Part shown: positions 62,517 through 64,000 of the stretch, piece by piece
How the letters are laid out: each line of letters opens with the position of its first letter
Numbering within the stretch: the first letter of the stretch is position 1
From: Cereibacter ovatus
GTDB taxonomy: Bacteria; Pseudomonadota; Alphaproteobacteria; Rhodobacterales; Rhodobacteraceae
Assembly: GCF_900207575.1 (NCBI RefSeq)
Contig: NZ_OAOQ01000001.1
Location: 62,001 to 126,000, forward strand
Direction: 5' to 3'
DNA: 64,000 bases
Program-made: the position numbers and the translations under genes
The notes under the pieces: model-generated
Seen by the model: only the letters and a program-made list of their open reading frames with translations
Database searches by the model: none
Told to the model about the DNA's origin: nothing

Positions 62517-63988
62517 ACGCGAACGAACTGACGATTGCCGGGGCGCGCGACGCGCTGGCGAAGGGTGAGCTGTCGGCGGTCGATCTGACCATGGCCTGTC
62601 TGGCCGCGATGGATGCCGGCACGCCGCTGAATGCCTTTGTGCATCTGACGCCGGATATCGCGTTGGAGCAGGCGCGGGCGGCCGATGGCCGGCGGGGCGC
62701 CGATGCGCCGGCGCTGAACGGCATCCCGCTGGGGATCAAGGATCTGTTCTGCACCAAGGGTGTGCCGTCGCAGGCGGCCTCGAACATCCTGAAAGGGTTC
62801 CGGCCCGAGTATGAATCGACCGTGACCGCAAAGCTGTTCGGGGCGGGTGCGGTGATGCTTGGCAAGCTGAACATGGACGAATTCGCCATGGGTTCGTCGA
62901 ACGAGACCTCGTGCTATGGCGATGCGGTGAACCCTTGGAAGGTTGATGACCGCAAGCTGACGCCGGGGGGCTCGTCGGGCGGTTCCGCCGCGGCGGTGGC
63001 GGCGGATCTGTGTCTGGGCGCGACGGGGACGGATACCGGCGGCTCGATCCGGCAGCCTGCGGCTTTCACCGGCATCGTGGGGATCAAGCCGACCTATGGC
63101 CGGGTGTCGCGCTGGGGCGTGGTGGCCTTTGCCTCGTCGCTGGATCAGGCCGGACCGATGACCAAGACGGTGCGCGATGCCGCGATCATGCTGGGGGCGA
63201 TGTCGGGGCATGACCCGAAGGATTCGACCAGCGCCGACCTTGCAGTGCCGGATTTCGAAGCCGCGCTGACCGGCGACATCCGGGGCCGGAAGATCGGTAT
63301 TCCGCGCGAATACCGCATGGACGGCATGCCGGCCGAGATCGAGGCGCTGTGGACCCGTGGCGCCGAGATGCTGAAGGATGCCGGCGCCGAGATCGTCGAC
63401 ATCAGCCTGCCGCATACGAAATACGCGCTGCCGGCCTATTATGTCATTGCGCCGGCGGAAGCGTCGTCGAACCTCGCGCGGTATGATGGTGTGCGCTATG
63501 GCCACCGGGCCAAGCTGGGGCAGGGCGATGGCATCGTCGACATGTATGAAAAGACCCGCGCCGAAGGCTTTGGCAAGGAAGTCCAGCGCCGGGTGATGAT
63601 CGGCACCTATGTGCTGTCGGCGGGGTTCTATGACGCCTATTACAACCGTGCGCGCCGCGTGCGGGCGCTGATCAAGCGCGACTTCGATCTTGTGTTTGCG
63701 GACGGGATCGACGCGATCCTGACACCTGCCACGCCGTCCTCGGCCTTTGGGCTGGGCGAGATGGCCAGTGCCGACCCGGTCGAGATGTATCTGAACGACG
63801 TCTTTACCGTGACGGTGAACCTGGCCGGTCTGCCGGGGGTGTCGGTTCCGGTGGCGCTGGATGCCAAGGGGCTGCCGATGGGGCTGCAACTGATCGGGCG
63901 GCCCTGGGACGAGGCGGGTCTGCTGAATCACGCCCATGTGCTTGAACGGGCGGCGGGCTTTGTGGCCAAGCCGCAGAAATGGTGGTAA
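62513..63988 (+). CDS. gatA: Asp/Glu-tRNA amidotransferase subunit GatA
   Basis: 491 residues. The amidase signature gives the Ser-cis-Ser-Lys triad: Lys in [16 protein letters not shown], Ser in [18 protein letters not shown] and the nucleophile in [19 protein letters not shown] overlaps gatC. GatA releases ammonia from glutamine for GatB. The gene is complete and ends 12 bases before the window edge. Confidence 0.96.
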   Translation: MNANELTIAGARDALAKGELSAVDLTMACLAAMDAGTPLNAFVHLTPDIALEQARAADGRRGADAPALNGIPLGIKDLFCTKGVPSQAASNILKGFRPEYESTVTAKLFGAGAVMLGKLNMDEFAMGSSNETSCYGDAVNPWKVDDRKLTPGGSSGGSAAAVAADLCLGATGTDTGGSIRQPAAFTGIVGIKPTYGRVSRWGVVAFASSLDQAGPMTKTVRDAAIMLGAMSGHDPKDSTSADLAVPDFEAALTGDIRGRKIGIPREYRMDGMPAEIEALWTRGAEMLKDAGAEIVDISLPHTKYALPAYYVIAPAEASSNLARYDGVRYGHRAKLGQGDGIVDMYEKTRAEGFGKEVQRRVMIGTYVLSAGFYDAYYNRARRVRALIKRDFDLVFADGIDAILTPATPSSAFGLGEMASADPVEMYLNDVFTVTVNLAGLPGVSVPVALDAKGLPMGLQLIGRPWDEAGLLNHAHVLERAAGFVAKPQKWW

Positions 63989-64000
63989 GGGCGCCCTGTC

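Noticed and set aside
1..64000. tRNA or rRNA genes
   Set aside because: No T-loop (GGTTCGAATCC-like) with a matching acceptor stem and no rRNA-like segment was spotted by eye on either strand.

Overview
The window is high-GC, densely packed chromosomal DNA from an alphaproteobacterium, most likely a Rhodobacteraceae member near Rhodobacter/Cereibacter. Supporting evidence: family-typical housekeeping genes (purB, purC, gatCA, tadA, tsaB-rimI with a NifU-type gene), a short LOV photoreceptor that resembles the Rhodobacter sphaeroides LOV protein almost end to end, and an intergenic hairpin element ending in ATATTT..CCAGAATGAA of a kind I recall from this family. No rRNA, tRNA, CRISPR array, transposase or integrase was recognised.

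Layout. 1-2000: thioesterase tail, then a TauE/SafE exporter with its TIGR02186 partner. 2000-7450: a five-gene minus-strand operon for nucleoside uptake (BMP binding protein, tandem ATPase, two permeases) ending in purine nucleoside phosphorylase. 7600-11270: NifU-type protein, TsaB, RimI, universal stress protein, branched-chain aminotransferase, VOC protein. 11500-16300: L,D-transpeptidase-like protein, LpxL-type acyltransferase, a 53-bp tandem repeat, an isolated fliG, a tiny secreted protein, purB and a DUF333 lipoprotein. 16480-20790: an RND efflux pump and its adaptor. 21000-24800: a decayed stretch holding a frameshifted glgX tail, an intact LOV gene, a frameshifted HWE-type histidine kinase, a receiver-only regulator and two small or medium membrane proteins.

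24974-42258 is the exceptional part: two giant co-directional genes that form a complete-looking Tc (toxin complex) locus. The first encodes a 2612-residue protein that fuses TcB and TcC (SpvB-like start, FG-GAP-like propeller, Rhs repeats and core, then a ~355-residue variable effector). The second encodes a 3132-residue TcA-like pore/translocation subunit with a VRP1 motif, a neuraminidase-like region, coiled coils and a TcB-binding C-terminus, preceded by an unusual ~650-residue N-terminal extension. An AT-richer leader precedes the pair. No chaperone, chitinase, lysis cassette or immunity gene is adjacent.

42300-46920: a minus-strand run (alpha/beta hydrolase, threonine dehydratase-like enzyme, 3-oxoadipate enol-lactonase-like enzyme, second hydrolase, Tet-type MFS exporter). 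47040-50840: MsbA-like ABC exporter and acyl-CoA synthetase. 51000-59360: a long minus-strand series with dtd, a PfkB sugar kinase, purC and a YqaA-type membrane protein, then a probable membrane-stress module (TFIIB-like zinc ribbon protein, SPFH-GYF protein, DUF2927 lipoprotein, TelA, XpaC, 29-residue membrane peptide). 59440-63990: a tandemly duplicated rluB 3' end, rluB, tadA, a UPF0173 hydrolase and gatCA. All functions are read from protein sequence features and remembered family knowledge; no database search was run.
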